A stretch of 64,000 nucleotides of DNA from NCBI RefSeq assembly GCF_042186555.1, contig NC_133330.1, positions 170,287,266 to 170,351,265 of the forward strand. The letters run 5' to 3'. Positions within the stretch are counted from its first letter, which is position 1. Every line of letters begins with the position of its first letter. This stretch comes from Aquarana catesbeiana. Taxonomy: Eukaryota > Chordata > Amphibia > Anura > Ranidae. Made by a program: the position numbers and the translations under genes. Under the pieces are notes generated by a model. That model searched no databases and was not told the origin of the DNA. It saw only the letters and a list, made by a program, of their open reading frames with translations. Below are positions 21,248 through 31,599 of this stretch, piece after piece.

Positions 21248-21600
21248 TCGATATATGTTTACATTTCCACAGTGGACAACCCATCCTCTGAAGAAGACCC
21301 AGTGAGGGTCGAAACGCATCAGGATTAATATATAATATTCTTGTTGTCCCTTATACTGTACTGTACATTGCTCCTATTCACAGGCCCTGCTTTTTTGCAA
21401 TGTCATAAGGATTCAACATTTGAAGAAACCTTGGCTGTTTCATAATACATTGTACCTTGTATTGCTTCTAACCACGAATATTGTTTGTTGCAATGTTTTA
21501 TGCTGTATTCAGTTCATATCCTGACTTGAATTGTCAGAAGCTATTTATCTATTATTTTATACAAATTTTTGTACTAATAAATTCAACCTTTTTTGACTAC
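21060..21600 (+). mobile_element. PLE-like terminal repeat with hammerhead motif
   Basis: The right palindrome arm runs into GTGTTCGATATATG, a hammerhead-like motif (21283-21325), and an AT-rich tail ending TAATAAATTCAACC near 21590, which resembles a polyadenylation signal. No RT is attached. It lies exactly where the LINE lost its RT segment, so it is an insertion with an associated deletion, or the two were joined by later rearrangement. Confidence 0.6.
21283..21325 (+). ncRNA. Hammerhead-ribozyme-like motif (type I)
   Basis: Stem I strands ATCCT (21283-21287) and AGGAT (21321-21325) pair perfectly. The core CTGAAGA (21288-21294) is followed by one extra A, stem II GACCC/GGGTC with loop AGTGA, then GAAA (21311-21314) and CGCATC with the expected cleavage after C21320. 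Helix III would be minimal and, unlike the CGCG copies, has A in place of G. Such minimal type I hammerheads are known from Penelope-like retroelements. Confidence 0.7.
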
Positions 21601-22337
21601 CCTTGCTGAATTTTATTGGCTGCTTTAAAGCCCCGATAGGGGGTTGTTGTAGTTTCTTTAGGGTCATTAAGCAAATTTTCATTGAGTCTCCAGTGGGAAA
21701 TGGGGGGTATGTGGAATCGACCTTGTAATGAGATGACCACCATGGAATGGTCTGAGAGGGCTGTGTCCTTGATATAGGCTTTGAACACGTAGGGTATATG
21801 TATCGCTGAAATGAGAATGTGATCAATCCTGGAGTAGGATTGGTGAGGGTTCGAGAAGTGAGTAAAATCTCTTTTTGTGTGGTTATGTTCCCTCCAGATG
21901 TCGGCTAGGCCTTGTTGGTAAATAATTTTCGCTATCTTGGAACTAGATTTCGTGGGGCGGGTGAGTTGTGCTGAGAGAGGTTTGGATTTGTCCAGGCCTT
22001 GATCGAAAGCGACATTAGAGTCACCTCCGAATATTACTGTTCCTTCCAAAAGAGGGCCTAGGGTTTGAAACAATTTCGTCTGGCCCTTATTGGGAGAGTA
22101 ATAGGATATGAATGAGTACAAATAGTCATCTATCAGGCCCTTAACTAAAATAAAAATACCCTCTGGGTCCCTGTGTATTAGTAGGGGCTTAAATTTACAA
22201 GTTTTCGCAAACAGAATTGCTACACCTTTGGTTTTATCTTCTGCATTAGCTAAGAAGAATTGGGGGTAATGAGCATGCAGAAATGACAGGGAATATCTCA
22301 AGGGGAAATGGGTCTCCTGAAGCATAACTACTGCCAT
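21597..22337 (-). pseudogene. L1-type ORF2p, endonuclease domain
   Basis: Minus-strand translation starts MAVVMLQETHF, where LQET carries the catalytic Glu of APE endonucleases. It continues with GVAILFAK, YSPNKGQ, the VIFGGDSNVAFD strand (GDxN), a variable loop, then YSRIDHILIS and ALSDHSMVV, which contain the conserved RIDH and SDH catalytic pair. So all main endonuclease motifs are present over about 235 residues. The frame ends IQQG at the junction with the PLE fragment, so the protein is cut before the reverse transcriptase. The first ~10 residues of the domain lie upstream of this ATG, so the true start is probably higher. Confidence 0.85.
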
Positions 22338-22339
22338 TT

Positions 22340-23630
22340 TTTAGTATTGATAGGCCTGAAATACTTTTCGTCTTTTTATAGCCGAATTAAGACCTTGGAC
22401 ATTATGCGATACTAACCGAATGGATGATGGAGGCGCGGTGTCACTTGGCATGGTGGTGAAGGTAGAGGGGCATAAGAAAATAGACCTCACTTACCTCCTC
22501 TGAAATACTTTGGAGTATTGTTGCTTGAGGAATGGAGCAGGACCTGGAACCTGGAGGAGAGGAGTGGAGCGGCATCATCTAAGGACTGGCACAAGAAAAG
22601 AAAAGATTAGTAGGAAAGAAAAGAGAGAGCATTAGATATAGTGCAATGTGGCCCAACAAGGGCCTGCGACATCGGAAGGGAAAAAGGATCCTCCCAATGT
22701 CGCCAAACCAACTACCAGAGTAGCCCTCAAAAGGGGCCAACTGCCCATCTCCTGAAAATGGTGTAACCATTGTCATGGGATGGATGGAGGTGCATGACTG
22801 CTACCCCAGCCAGCGCCATCCCTATTGGTAATAAAAATAAAATACTTTCGATAACATTAAGATTAACCATAATAAGAACCATAACAATATTTAATGTATG
22901 AATCAAAGCCAGCCGCCTTTCGTTGTCTTATGAAGCTCTAAAAAGACCAGGGAGGGGTGTGGAGGGAAAGGAAGTGGTTGGGAGGGGAGGGAGGGGAACG
23001 GGGGGAGTTGGGGGGAAAAGGAATGGAACATGGGGGAGACAGGGGAGATATGGGGGGGGAAGACCCATAACTCCTACGAGTAAAGCTCCCGAAGCCCTGG
23101 GGTGATAGGGATCATTTGTTAGGAACCCGTAGGTGAGCCCTTAATGAGTTCTGTTATAGTACGTGGAGTTTTCTTCTCAGTGAAGTTCCTTGTGCATCTG
23201 TGTTTCTTCAAATCCATGGGCTGATGCTATGTATATTGACAAGTGGAGGGAATCAAAAGACTAGTCAACGGGGACCCGTTGTAGTGGTGGGAGAAAGGGA
23301 ACAGGGTAGTCTTCAGTAGCATAAGGGAGGACCAGTGGGAGTCCGCCTTGCAGAGTTAGAACCTGAGAAATTGGCTATAACTGAAAACATATTTTGGATG
23401 GCAAACCGATCGTTTGCAAGGGTGAAGCCTATCAGTCCCGAGGTCTTCAGGCACGTTAGATTGACTGAGTTTGGGGGGACACCGTCATGCCTTGAGAATC
23501 CATTGCAAGGGCACAAAAACCAAAGGGGGGATTCTGGGGGGGCCCCAAATTCAAAGAGGAGAGTTTTTAGGAAGAATAGCTCCCTAGGCCTGTCCCTGAA
23601 GAGATATATGTAGAATTTAGAGGTACTTCT
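22340..23630. other. LINE inter-ORF region and 5' end of ORF2
   Basis: There is no long frame. Minus-strand remnants probably include the ORF1 to ORF2 spacer. The 22970-23060 stretch is very G-rich on the plus strand. Confidence 0.45.
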
Positions 23631-23634
23631 GCAG

Positions 23635-24801
23635 TCAGGTGGGCAAAGGTTCCCTCAAGCGTCTGCTTTTGTTTGTTTTCCATAAGGGGGAAACTGGACT
23701 GGTGGGGGTGGGTCTTTTGGAGGATCCTGTTTGTAGGTTCGTCGTGTCCATTGCTGGATCCTGTGATATGAGCTTCAGGGAAAGGAGGACCCGTTCTCCT
23801 TCTTGTAAAGTGGTGAAGGAGTGGGTTTTACCTTTGTAGGTAAATTTCAGGGCAAAGGGGAAAGCCCACCAGTATCTGATTTCCTTCTGCGCCAGGATCA
23901 CTAAAAGAGGTTTGAGGGTTCTGCGTTTCTGTATCGTCATAGGTGATATGTCTGCAAATATCTGAACATCATGTCCTTGAAAAGACATATGTGATTGCTG
24001 ACGAGAGAGTTTCATAATTTCCTCTTTTACTCCGTAGTAATGCAGCTTCACCACCACATCCCTGGGGGACCCATCCTTCCTTGGGGGTCCCAAGGATCTG
24101 TGAGCCCTGTCTAACTCCAGCTTGTGTGGGGATATAGCTGGTATGAGGACTGTGATCAGGTCTTGGACCGTTTTGGGGACGTCTGTGCAAGATTCTGGGA
24201 TACCTTTGACCCTGAAGTTCTCCCTTCTCGATCGATTTTCCAGATCGTCGATCCTATTTAAGGCTACATCCAATTGTTCTTGTATAACCTGAATATGATC
24301 TGTGTTTTGATTGGCCCTTGACACTGTGAACTCAAGTTTCTGTTCCATTGCTTCTATTCTGGTGCCCAGGTTTTGAAAATCAGAACGAATGTCATTTGTT
24401 ATTTTGTGGGCTGTGTGAGCCAGACCCCGCTCCAGTAGCTCTGATAGCTTAATAAAGAGATCTCCTGCATTCTGGGGCATGTCAGGGTCTGGGCCTCCTG
24501 AAGTAATACTAGTGTTCTGGAAGGTAGGGGTATTCCCCATAGGAGATAGCATATAGGTAGCCAGGGATTGATCTTCCAATGAATCTGTGGCTGTTGGTGA
24601 GGGGGATGCATTAAGGGGGGCTGTGGAAATCGCTTGAGGAGGGAAGGCTAAGATAGCAGGGGTGATCACTTGCCTGTTCTCTGCCATTGCCCCTGAGACT
24701 GTGCCTCGTGGCTGAGCCGCGGCCGCCATCTTGGATTCGGCCTGCACTCCTTCGGCGGAGAATTGGGGTCCCAGATCCCTCCTTGCTGATCCACCTGGCA
24801 T
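23635..24801 (-). CDS. L1-type ORF1p (RNA-binding chaperone), open frame
   Basis: The 388-residue frame is uninterrupted. Residues about 1-110 are low complexity, Ala, Pro and Ser rich. Residues about 115-195 form a coiled coil (FIKLSELLERGL...IEAMEQKLEF...EQLDVALNRIDDLENRS). Next comes the RRM-like core entry RRENFRVKGIPE, then RAHRSLGPPRKDG and DVVVKLHYYGVKEEIMKLSR, and a C-terminal domain with ADISPMTIQKRRTLKPLL. This layout is that of L1 ORF1p, which trimerises, binds LINE RNA and acts as a nucleic-acid chaperone. The C-terminal ~45 residues are polar and unusual. Its intactness contrasts with the broken ORF2. ATG at 24801 is the first in the frame with a coherent N-terminus; another at about 24727 (MAAAAQPRG) is possible. 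Confidence 0.8.
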   Translation of the reverse strand: MPGGSARRDLGPQFSAEGVQAESKMAAAAQPRGTVSGAMAENRQVITPAILAFPPQAISTAPLNASPSPTATDSLEDQSLATYMLSPMGNTPTFQNTSITSGGPDPDMPQNAGDLFIKLSELLERGLAHTAHKITNDIRSDFQNLGTRIEAMEQKLEFTVSRANQNTDHIQVIQEQLDVALNRIDDLENRSRRENFRVKGIPESCTDVPKTVQDLITVLIPAISPHKLELDRAHRSLGPPRKDGSPRDVVVKLHYYGVKEEIMKLSRQQSHMSFQGHDVQIFADISPMTIQKRRTLKPLLVILAQKEIRYWWAFPFALKFTYKGKTHSFTTLQEGERVLLSLKLISQDPAMDTTNLQTGSSKRPTPTSPVSPLWKTNKSRRLREPLPT

Positions 24802-24950
24802 AGGGGGGTGCAGATATGTTCCCCGGTCGGATCCAGCTATGTGGGGGCTGGCGGCTGGCTCCGATTCGGCGCTAGGGCGGCTGGATGGCTCGGGCAGTGA
24901 GGAGCTCCCGGCTTACGCGGCCATATTGGAGTCCTCCGCGCATGTGCCTC

Positions 24951-24967
24951 CTTTTCCTCCTCTTTTT
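24951..24967. repeat. 17-bp TSD of the L1-type insertion, right copy
   Basis: CTTTTCCTCCTCTTTTT matches 19183-19199. Ngaro coding sequence resumes directly beyond it. Confidence 0.85.
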
Positions 24968-24984
24968 GCTCCCACCTTACTCAA

Positions 24985-25768
24985 CTACCAAATATGGTCG
25001 GATGTAGTTCTGGAATCTCCCTGATTCCCATCGACAGATCCGTTTGACGGCCCCCTCATCCAATCCACATCGCGTGGCCTCTGTTGCCGCGCCAATGCGG
25101 AAGGAGTGTGAAGCATACTGTGAGCAATCTAAACCCGCTGATTTAAGGCATTTTTTTTAAAACGGAAACCGGAATTTAGACAACTGGGACCAGTCCCTGT
25201 ACACCAAAAAAACCCCTTCCAAAACCGGGGCGAACTCCCAGAAATTCCCTCACCGTCACCACCGCGCACACAGAAGAATCCGGTAGAGAATACAGCCGTA
25301 TTTTTACCCCTTTGCCACCCTGGTCCGTCTTGGACCGGCCTAACAATACCTCAATGCACTCCCCTTTGCAGACCACATCAGAGCTCGTAAACCCCCCGGA
25401 ATCCTCTTGGAAGGGCTGACCAGCTCACTAATCTGAAAGGCTCCAAAAAAGGCCAGCGAAAAAGCCGCTCTAAACAAGTGCCCTTCATATGCTGATGTAC
25501 ACGCCCTACCCAACTGAACAAACAGTGACTGCAGGTTGTCAAAGGACACCGGCCTCCTGGCTTTCTTGCATTTGTGTGCACAACGGTAATCCTTCATAAC
25601 CTGTCGGACACAGAAATCCTTTGTGAAATCTACCCCGCCCTGTAATTTAAACAAGAATGCCAGCCCCACTAGTTTGCGGTCCATGGCTGACACTGACACC
25701 CCCTGTTCCAAACTCCTTGAAACAAAATAACAGACAAGTAACCTTACCTCAACAGCGTCTGGATCCAC
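24985..25768 (-). pseudogene. Ngaro tyrosine recombinase
   Basis: The N-terminal SAM-like part is AMDRKLVGLAFLFKLQGG and QVMKDYRCAHKCKKARRPVS. The catalytic domain starts FRAAFSLAFFGAFQISELV; the family normally has R at the Q position, so the first catalytic arginine appears lost. After a frameshift near 25360, RSKTDQGGKGVKI gives the beta-hairpin lysine region. Further on the minus strand, ASHSFRIGAA (about 25105) supplies the HxxR box and GRWES-like sequence follows, with YIRPY as the likely nucleophile segment near 24990. The enzyme would integrate a circular cDNA by strand exchange instead of DDE chemistry. Two or more frameshifts and the missing Arg make it inactive. Confidence 0.8.
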
Positions 25769-25899
25769 ACTGGCCTGCCTGACTAATGTCCACCATTCAT
25801 ACCATACCTTCTCGTAAGTCAGCTACGTGGACTCATTCACTGACCTTTTTATCCATCCTGTGAAGACTCCAAGGTGATCGCCCACAGCCATTGGGGACA

Positions 25900-27160
25900 C
25901 TACACCCCTTGTTGGTCCGCCCCCGGAGCCAGGTCTCGGAACTTGTTCCACTGAAAGTGAGACAAAGCGTCAGCCAAAGTGTTGTCCACCCCTGGGAGAT
26001 GCACCGCATACAGAAAGATGTTCAACTGTAGGCAACGCAGCACCAGGTGGCGTAACAGCCGCACGACCTGCTGTGACGATGCTGAGATATGGTTAATGAC
26101 TTGAACCACTCCCAGGTTGTCACAATTTAATCTCACCTTCAAATCCCTGAACGACTCACCCCATATCTCCATGGCCAGAACCACTGGAAACAATTCCAGT
26201 AGCACCAGATTTTTTTGCAATCCTGCCTTCACCCATGAAAGTGGCCAAGGCCCAGCGCTCCAATGACCCTGATAGAATACCCCGTAACCTGCTGACCCCA
26301 CTGCATCCGTAAATAGCTCCAAATCACAGTTACTCACCGGGCCGGACATCCAGACTGATCTGCCATTGTAGTCTGTCAAGAAGGTATTCCACACCCTCAA
26401 GTCCTCCTGACGTTCCCTAGTAATACGAATGAAATGAGTGGGGGACCGAACCCCTGCTGTGGCTGCCAACAGCTGTCGGCAGAACACCCTGCCCATGGGT
26501 ATAATGCTGCATGCAAAGTTCATTTTACCCAGTAAAGACTGCAGCTGCCGTAGCTGAATCTTCCGTAGTCCTAAAATCCCTTGAATCTCCATCCTCAGTG
26601 CGCCCAACTTCCCCACCGGTAAGCGACACTCCATGGCTTCCGAGTCAATGACAATGCCCAAGAAGCTGAGAGTGGTGGTCGGGCCCTCCATCTTGTCCTC
26701 TGCCAAAGGGGTTCCCAAATGCGTCCGCCATGAGTTGCAAAGTGGATAACAACACCGCACACACATTAGATGACATTTAAGGACCCAAGCAGAGAAAGTC
26801 ATCCAGGGAATGAATTATGTAATTCCGCGCTGAAATGTCCCTAACAACCCATTCCACAAAGGAGCTGAATGTTTCAAATAATGCACACGAAATGGATAAA
26901 CCCAAGGGCAAGCACTGATCAACATAAAATTCCCCTTGCCAGCAGCATGCCAGCAGCCAAAATCTGTCCGGATGAACTGGGAGCAAGCGGAACACAGATT
27001 CAATGTCATCTTTCCATCAGTGCCCCCTTTCCACAGAGGCAAACCCAGCCCACTGCCACATCGAAGGACGTATATGAAACCGCGCACGTGTCGCGTCATT
27101 GACCGATCCCTCTTTCGGAAAAGACAGATGGTGTATTAGCCGAAACTTGTTCGGCTCTTT
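25900..27160 (-). pseudogene. Ngaro reverse transcriptase and RNase H
   Basis: RT palm pieces lie at 26995-26815: FYVDQCLPLGLSISCALFE and NYIIHSLDDFLCLGP, where LDDFL is the DD active-site box of DIRS/Ngaro-type enzymes. The thumb follows as LSFLGIVIDSEAMECRLP and LRQLQSLLGKMNFAC (26680-26530). RNase H is seen as LELFTDAVGSAGYGV, LVLLELFPVVLAMEIWG, LNCDNLGVVQVIN and VDNTLADALSH (26320-25960), which carry the D-E-D-D residues. A frameshift at about 26800 separates RT from the RNase H half. This cDNA-synthesising part is the best preserved of the element. Confidence 0.85.
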
Positions 27161-29334
27161 TTAGGGCACCACTCCCAAAGGGAAAATCACCAACTCCTCC
27201 ATGGGTCGCTCGCTGAAAGGCCCAGCCATGCAGCCTAGCGCCACTTCCTTACCAAATTTCTCCCCCACTACCCCAGGATGAAGCAATGCCGAATGTAAAT
27301 TCCTAGCTACAGGCGGGACGGTGGATAAGGAGCAAGGGATACGGAAACCCTCCGAAAATTCCTCCCTCAACAGTCGTGCGGCCTCCTGATCTGGATCCCT
27401 ATTTAGAAAAGTTGCATCCTTTCCACCCTCACTGGTGTCGTCCCTTTTGTTACCAAAATCCCCGGCCCATCCCTTACCTTTTTTGAAACAACGTGACAAG
27501 GGATGGGATCCCCTCGCAGCAGGAGCACTTGTGTTAAAAACGGCATGACTAATTTGCAGGTTCCCCCATTGTATTGTCAGCAGACACCCTATTTTTTGGC
27601 AGCCGGCTGGCCAGGGTACGTTGAACCACCGCCCCCCCCTGGAAAAAAATTATTTGGGGTCCTAGCTGACGACATAAGCTTCATCCAGAGGCTAATGTCC
27701 GCTAAAGATCCCATCATCGGATGGCCCTGCACTGCCTGAACTGTTCATCATACCTCAGCCAGGCCGATCCTCCGTATACTCTGTAGGCTTCCCCTGCCGC
27801 GTCCATGTAACAGAAAAGCACCGAACAGTGTTCGGGGATCTTTTCACCTACCATGCTCGCCATAATGCCAAACGCCTGCAGCCAGTTAGTGAACGTGCGT
27901 GGGATCAATCGGTATCTCAGTTTTCCTCATCCGCCTTCTTACTATCATCGGGCTTAACCCAGTCCAAATGAAACTTTTCCAGGGGCAATAAGGAAAAAAT
28001 GTCCACATACTCACCTTTTGCTATCTTTTCTCTGACTTCTGACTAAATGAGCCCCTAGCGGATCCTCACAGCAGACGTATACCTTGCATTTTGCTGCATC
28101 CGCAATGCGAACCACGACCGTCTTGCCCCCAACTTCCTGTGATGTGCCTGCTTTTTCACCATCCACCGCTATCGTGGACCTGGAACCCGTGGAACCTGTC
28201 ACCCCCACGGCACTATCAGGTGCTAAAGGGGAGGGGACCAACCCGGGGGCCCCGGCACTACTGCAGCCGAGGATGACCCGCCACTTGGCGGTACTCATGC
28301 CGCCATCTGTTGCACCTGCTCTCCAGTTCCTACCGCAAAGTCCCACAATCCCTCCAGTAATGCCTGAAATCGCATGTTGGACCCCGCGGGGTGGGTACAG
28401 AGGCCTGCGGTGCCCTTTTGGCAGCCCTTAAACCACCTGTAGCCGCTACCCCCAACAACCCCTGCACAGTGTTAGACATAGACAAAGAGGACATTCAAGG
28501 AGACTTACCGAGCTGACCAGGGGAATGTGTCCCCGCCGCCGTTGCTCCAGAATCCACAGCCTGATGCTCCTGGACCTCTACATCCGATCCCATCAGCTCC
28601 CCCTCGGACCGGTCACCCGGTGGCTCCAGGAGGTCCGATTCGCTCACCACAGGTGATGCTGGTCTGGACAATGTGCTGTCCTGGCTCTGCTGGCCCCATC
28701 TCCTGGCGCTTGCTCTGCCCCCCCGATACGGCCTTCTGCTTGCCCTGGGCTCTGACCTCTGATGGCGTGTCCCCGCTGGTGGCGCCATGTTGCCCACATT
28801 GTCTGGTGGTGGGAAGCGCAGATCTGTGGCCGCCGGCCGGGGCCCGTGAAAGCCCAGCGGCCGTTACTGCTCTCCTCCCTCGCTGGGACCTCCACCTAGC
28901 TGCAACATCCAGAGCGGGTGTCCGTTCGAACCTGCTGTCCCTGCCGCGCGTGCTGGGGCCCGATCCACCAAGCTCCGTCGGTGTAGAGGATTCCGCCCTG
29001 GCCTGACGGAAATCAGTTGTCGTTTCGCTGGTGGACTGGACGGATCCCATTCAGGGGGGCTCCTACTATGGCGCGAAGCCCTGGGAGAGGCTCCCAGAGA
29101 GAAACACTCTGGAAGCCGCAACTTCCGAGCGCGCGGGAGGTCCTCTCCCCCTGCCACCGATCCAGATGCTTGTTCTCTTAGAAGAGGGTCCAATTGGCTG
29201 TGCAGCCATTCGGAGCCCTTGGAGGCGGCTGCCCGTAGCTGGGCTAAGCCAGTCCATGTTGGCCATTGCTGTGCAGGAAGTGCAGCACTAAACTGCTCCT
29301 CTGAAATGATCCCCTGCAGTGTTGCCCGGGTCAC
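27161..29334 (-). pseudogene. Ngaro Gag-like region and RT N-terminus
   Basis: The 27499-27161 segment reads IPCSLSTVPPVARNLHSALL, GVVGEKFGKEVALGCMAGPF and VIFPLGVVP, the start of the polymerase ORF, followed by a stop where the next codons resume the KEPNKFRLIHHLSFPK entry of RT. Upstream, 29334-28500 encodes an Arg, Ser and Pro rich, low-complexity protein in changing frames (for example SKGSEWLHSQLDPLLREQ), as expected of a Gag-like ORF1. The GC content is higher here than in the neighbourhood. No zinc knuckle is evident. The start of the ORF lies just inside the terminal repeat. Confidence 0.65.
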
Positions 29335-29472
29335 CCCCCTTACTCCTTAAATAAACTAAACCCCACCTATTCCCATTTCTCCTCCAATCATTACTCCCCA
29401 CCTTTGTACTATTTTGTTAATCCTTGCTGTTCCCTTATCAGTCTTGTCATGCCGGCCCTTTGCTAGTTCTTT
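29290..29472. repeat. Ngaro terminal direct repeat, 5' copy
   Basis: Same orientation and sequence as 17795-17977. A TATA-like TTAAATAAAC (TTATATAAAC in the other copy) lies inside at about 29345. Confidence 0.85.
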
Positions 29473-29499
29473 GTCTTGCAGTTTTTATTTTTTCCTCCC

Positions 29500-29860
29500 C
29501 GTGGGTTTATAACCACATCTGAGCCCCATATCCATCCAACAATGTTGCCTTGGCTGTCCGGGACCCCCCCCCTATTTGGATGAGACACAGCAGCAGACAC
29601 CATTGGCTCCTGCTGCTGTCAATCATAGTCAGTGAGACAATGAGAGGAGAGAGGGGTGGGGCCGAGCTGCAGCTCCATGTCTGAATGGACACATAGAGCA
29701 GCAGCTCGGTTCGGGTGCCCCCATAGCAAGCTGCTTGCTGTGGGGCCACTTGGCAGGAGGGAGAGGCCAGGAGCGTCAGCAAGGGACCCAAGAAGAGGAG
29801 GATCAGGCTGCTCTGTGCAAAACCACTGCACAGAGCAGGTAAGTATAACATGTTTTTAAC
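29500..29860. repeat. Interspersed repeat shared with 49290-49645
   Basis: The blocks AAGCAAGCTGCTTGCTTTGG-like, GGGAGAGGCCAGGA, GAGAAGAGGAGGAT and GCTCTGTG occur in the same order and orientation at 49495-49595. The palindromic GCAAGCAGCTTGC core is a landmark. No coding role is seen. Confidence 0.65.
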
Positions 29861-29879
29861 AAGAAAAGGCCTCACTCTG

Positions 29880-30380
29880 CATATATTTAATTATAAAGCC
29901 GGGCCTGTGTAACTTACTTCTTATGAAGTAAGGCAGAGGCTGTTGTTTGTGTTATGAAGCCTTTTTCAATATGGCGTAGACTTTTTCTGCTACTAGGTCT
30001 GTTTTTGTTATTATTTACTTAGTTGAGAGGTTCATACACTTGGGATCTCCAAATTCATAATACTCATGATTTGCCCATTGGTAGGGGAGTTCTCAGTGTC
30101 CCTCCTTATTTGGGTAAATTCTTTCTAATCCTTCAGCCCTCTGCTAAAAATAAGTATTATATTTATAAAAAAAAAAAAAAAAAAGGTAGTTATTTATAAT
30201 ACACCGTGATTTACAAAATGTTATGTAATTCAGTTAAAGTTTGCATCAACTTTAATGTTTGTACAAAATAAATTTGTACTGTGCTTTTATTCCTCCAAAT
30301 CAGTGTGAATGAATGTACCCTGAAAATCCTAACACTTAGGACCATTTTACTCTTACTAATAAAACCAGTAGAACAAACCT
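29880..30380. other. Unassigned AT-rich stretch
   Basis: No gene or recognisable terminus. A run of A residues lies at 30167-30184. Confidence 0.4.
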
Positions 30381-30670
30381 TAAGCTGGCCATAGATGGAT
30401 TCAATCCATCTATGGAAAGGTTGGTTGTACCCAAGTCGATCTATTGATCGACTTGGGTACAACCAGCCTGTCGGATTTTTTACATATCATCAATGTCGGC
30501 GGCCATAGCCGCTAGCATTAATCATTGTGTTCTGACAGCCAGGAAGGCTCCCTGCTGGCAGAACACAATAGCTCTGTGGGAAGGATTCCCCCATCAATAC
30601 TGACTGTGTTGATGGGAGAATTGGGTGATTTTCTCTCCTTCAATCAAATCGAATCATCGATGACTTGCCT
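30381..30670. repeat. Hairpin-rich nonautonomous repeat (copy 2 of 3)
   Basis: Two adjacent perfect hairpins open it: CCATAGATGGAT with its complement (30389-30415), then a 19-bp stem at 30423-30441 with 30446-30464 and loop TATT. The rest shares CTGGCAGAACACAATAGCTC-type blocks with 1690-1975 and 50285-50522. It resembles a MITE starting TAAGCTGGCCATAGATGG. Confidence 0.6.
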
Positions 30671-30772
30671 TAGGTAAGGTCTTAAATTGCACAATATAAT
30701 CTGTAGAAATCTTTTGAAGTTTAGTTTTTGTAAATGCAGTTTAACTGCTAATTCTAAAAAAATATTTTTCTT

Positions 30773-30862
30773 GACAGACTCCATGGCAGCCTACATGTGG
30801 GTTAACCCCGCCTTCTCTCCAATACAATAGGACCCCACTCCCATAAATTTGAGCCCTCACGC
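30773..30862. repeat. DIRS1-like left inverted terminal repeat
   Basis: GACTCCATGGCAGCCTAC, GGGTTAACCCCGCCT and CTCCCATAAATTTGAGC recur inverted at 43888-43988. There is no TSD, as expected for tyrosine-recombinase integration. Confidence 0.85.
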
Positions 30863-31591
30863 TTAAGGTATGTGGGGGGGGGCAGGATGGTGCGTGGATG
30901 GACTGTTGTCCTAACAACACGCCTCTGTGTTTTCCCTACCGTTCTTTTTTCTGTTCAGCCCCTCTAGGTCAGTTCATCAACTTGGACCAGACGATGGAGA
31001 CCTTGCTAGGCCACATCATCAACACCAACATTCTTCTTCCAGGTCCAGATGCGAATCTCTGTCCAGGACCCACCAATAGAGGAGATGTTCCCATTCCTCC
31101 TCCAGACACTGCACCCACCGCCATGACAGCCACTCTGATCGCAGAGCCTGCTGGGCATGTGGGATACGAGTCCCGGAGGGCAAATCACTGTGTGATCCGT
31201 GTTATGCCTGGGCGGTCGGGGAGAAAGAGACGGAAAAGCAACAGATGGAGTCTCTTGTTAAGTGTGTGGTGCAGCAATCCCTAAAGGAGTGGGGTACAAC
31301 CCGCACGCGGAGCTAGTCCTCCACTCTATCTGGTTCCCTGGCTGACGAGGCTCAGGAGGTTCCAGGCCCATCCTAGCCTTAAGATGCCTCCCCTGATTCC
31401 TCGGACAGCGAGATGGTGGGAGATTGTCGGAGGATTCAACTTCACCTTGGTTTCCCCACTAATTAAAGCAGTCAAAAAGGCCCTTAAGTGGAAATATGCT
31501 TTCTCTCCCCCGGCTAAGCAGAAGAAGTTCTTTAAGCATCTGGGGAAGGAACGTTCCAATTTTCCACTCCTTTCTGAATTAAAAGATTTAT

Positions 31592-31599
31592 TTGATGAG
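31592..31599. repeat. 8-bp TSD of the foldback hAT, left
   Basis: TTGATGAG, matched by TTGACGAG at 34162-34169 with one substitution. An 8-bp duplication is diagnostic of hAT-type insertion. Confidence 0.8.

Larger units (their letters stand above)
19200..24950 (-). mobile_element. L1-superfamily LINE inserted in the Ngaro element
   Basis: The minus-strand element has ORF1 (24801-23635), ORF2 endonuclease (22337-21597), ORF2 C-terminus (20871-19778), a 3' untranslated region and a poly(A) tail seen as T residues from 19200. A 17-bp TSD flanks it. The reverse-transcriptase portion of ORF2 is absent; in its place are a perfect palindrome and a PLE terminal repeat (20872-21600). The 5' end near 24950 may be close to full length because ORF1 starts about 150 bp inside it. 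Confidence 0.85.
17690..29472 (-). mobile_element. Ngaro-like tyrosine-recombinase retrotransposon split by a LINE
   Basis: Minus-strand order is Gag-like region (29334-28000), reverse transcriptase and RNase H (27499-25900), tyrosine recombinase (25768-24985), an L1 insertion (19200-24950), then an SGNH hydrolase ORF (19180-18690). Direct repeats of about 183 bp lie at 29290-29472 and 17795-17977. This gene order, with a YR instead of a DDE integrase and with direct rather than inverted repeats, fits the Ngaro lineage; an added SGNH domain has been described in vertebrate Ngaro elements. All frames are broken. Confidence 0.8.
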
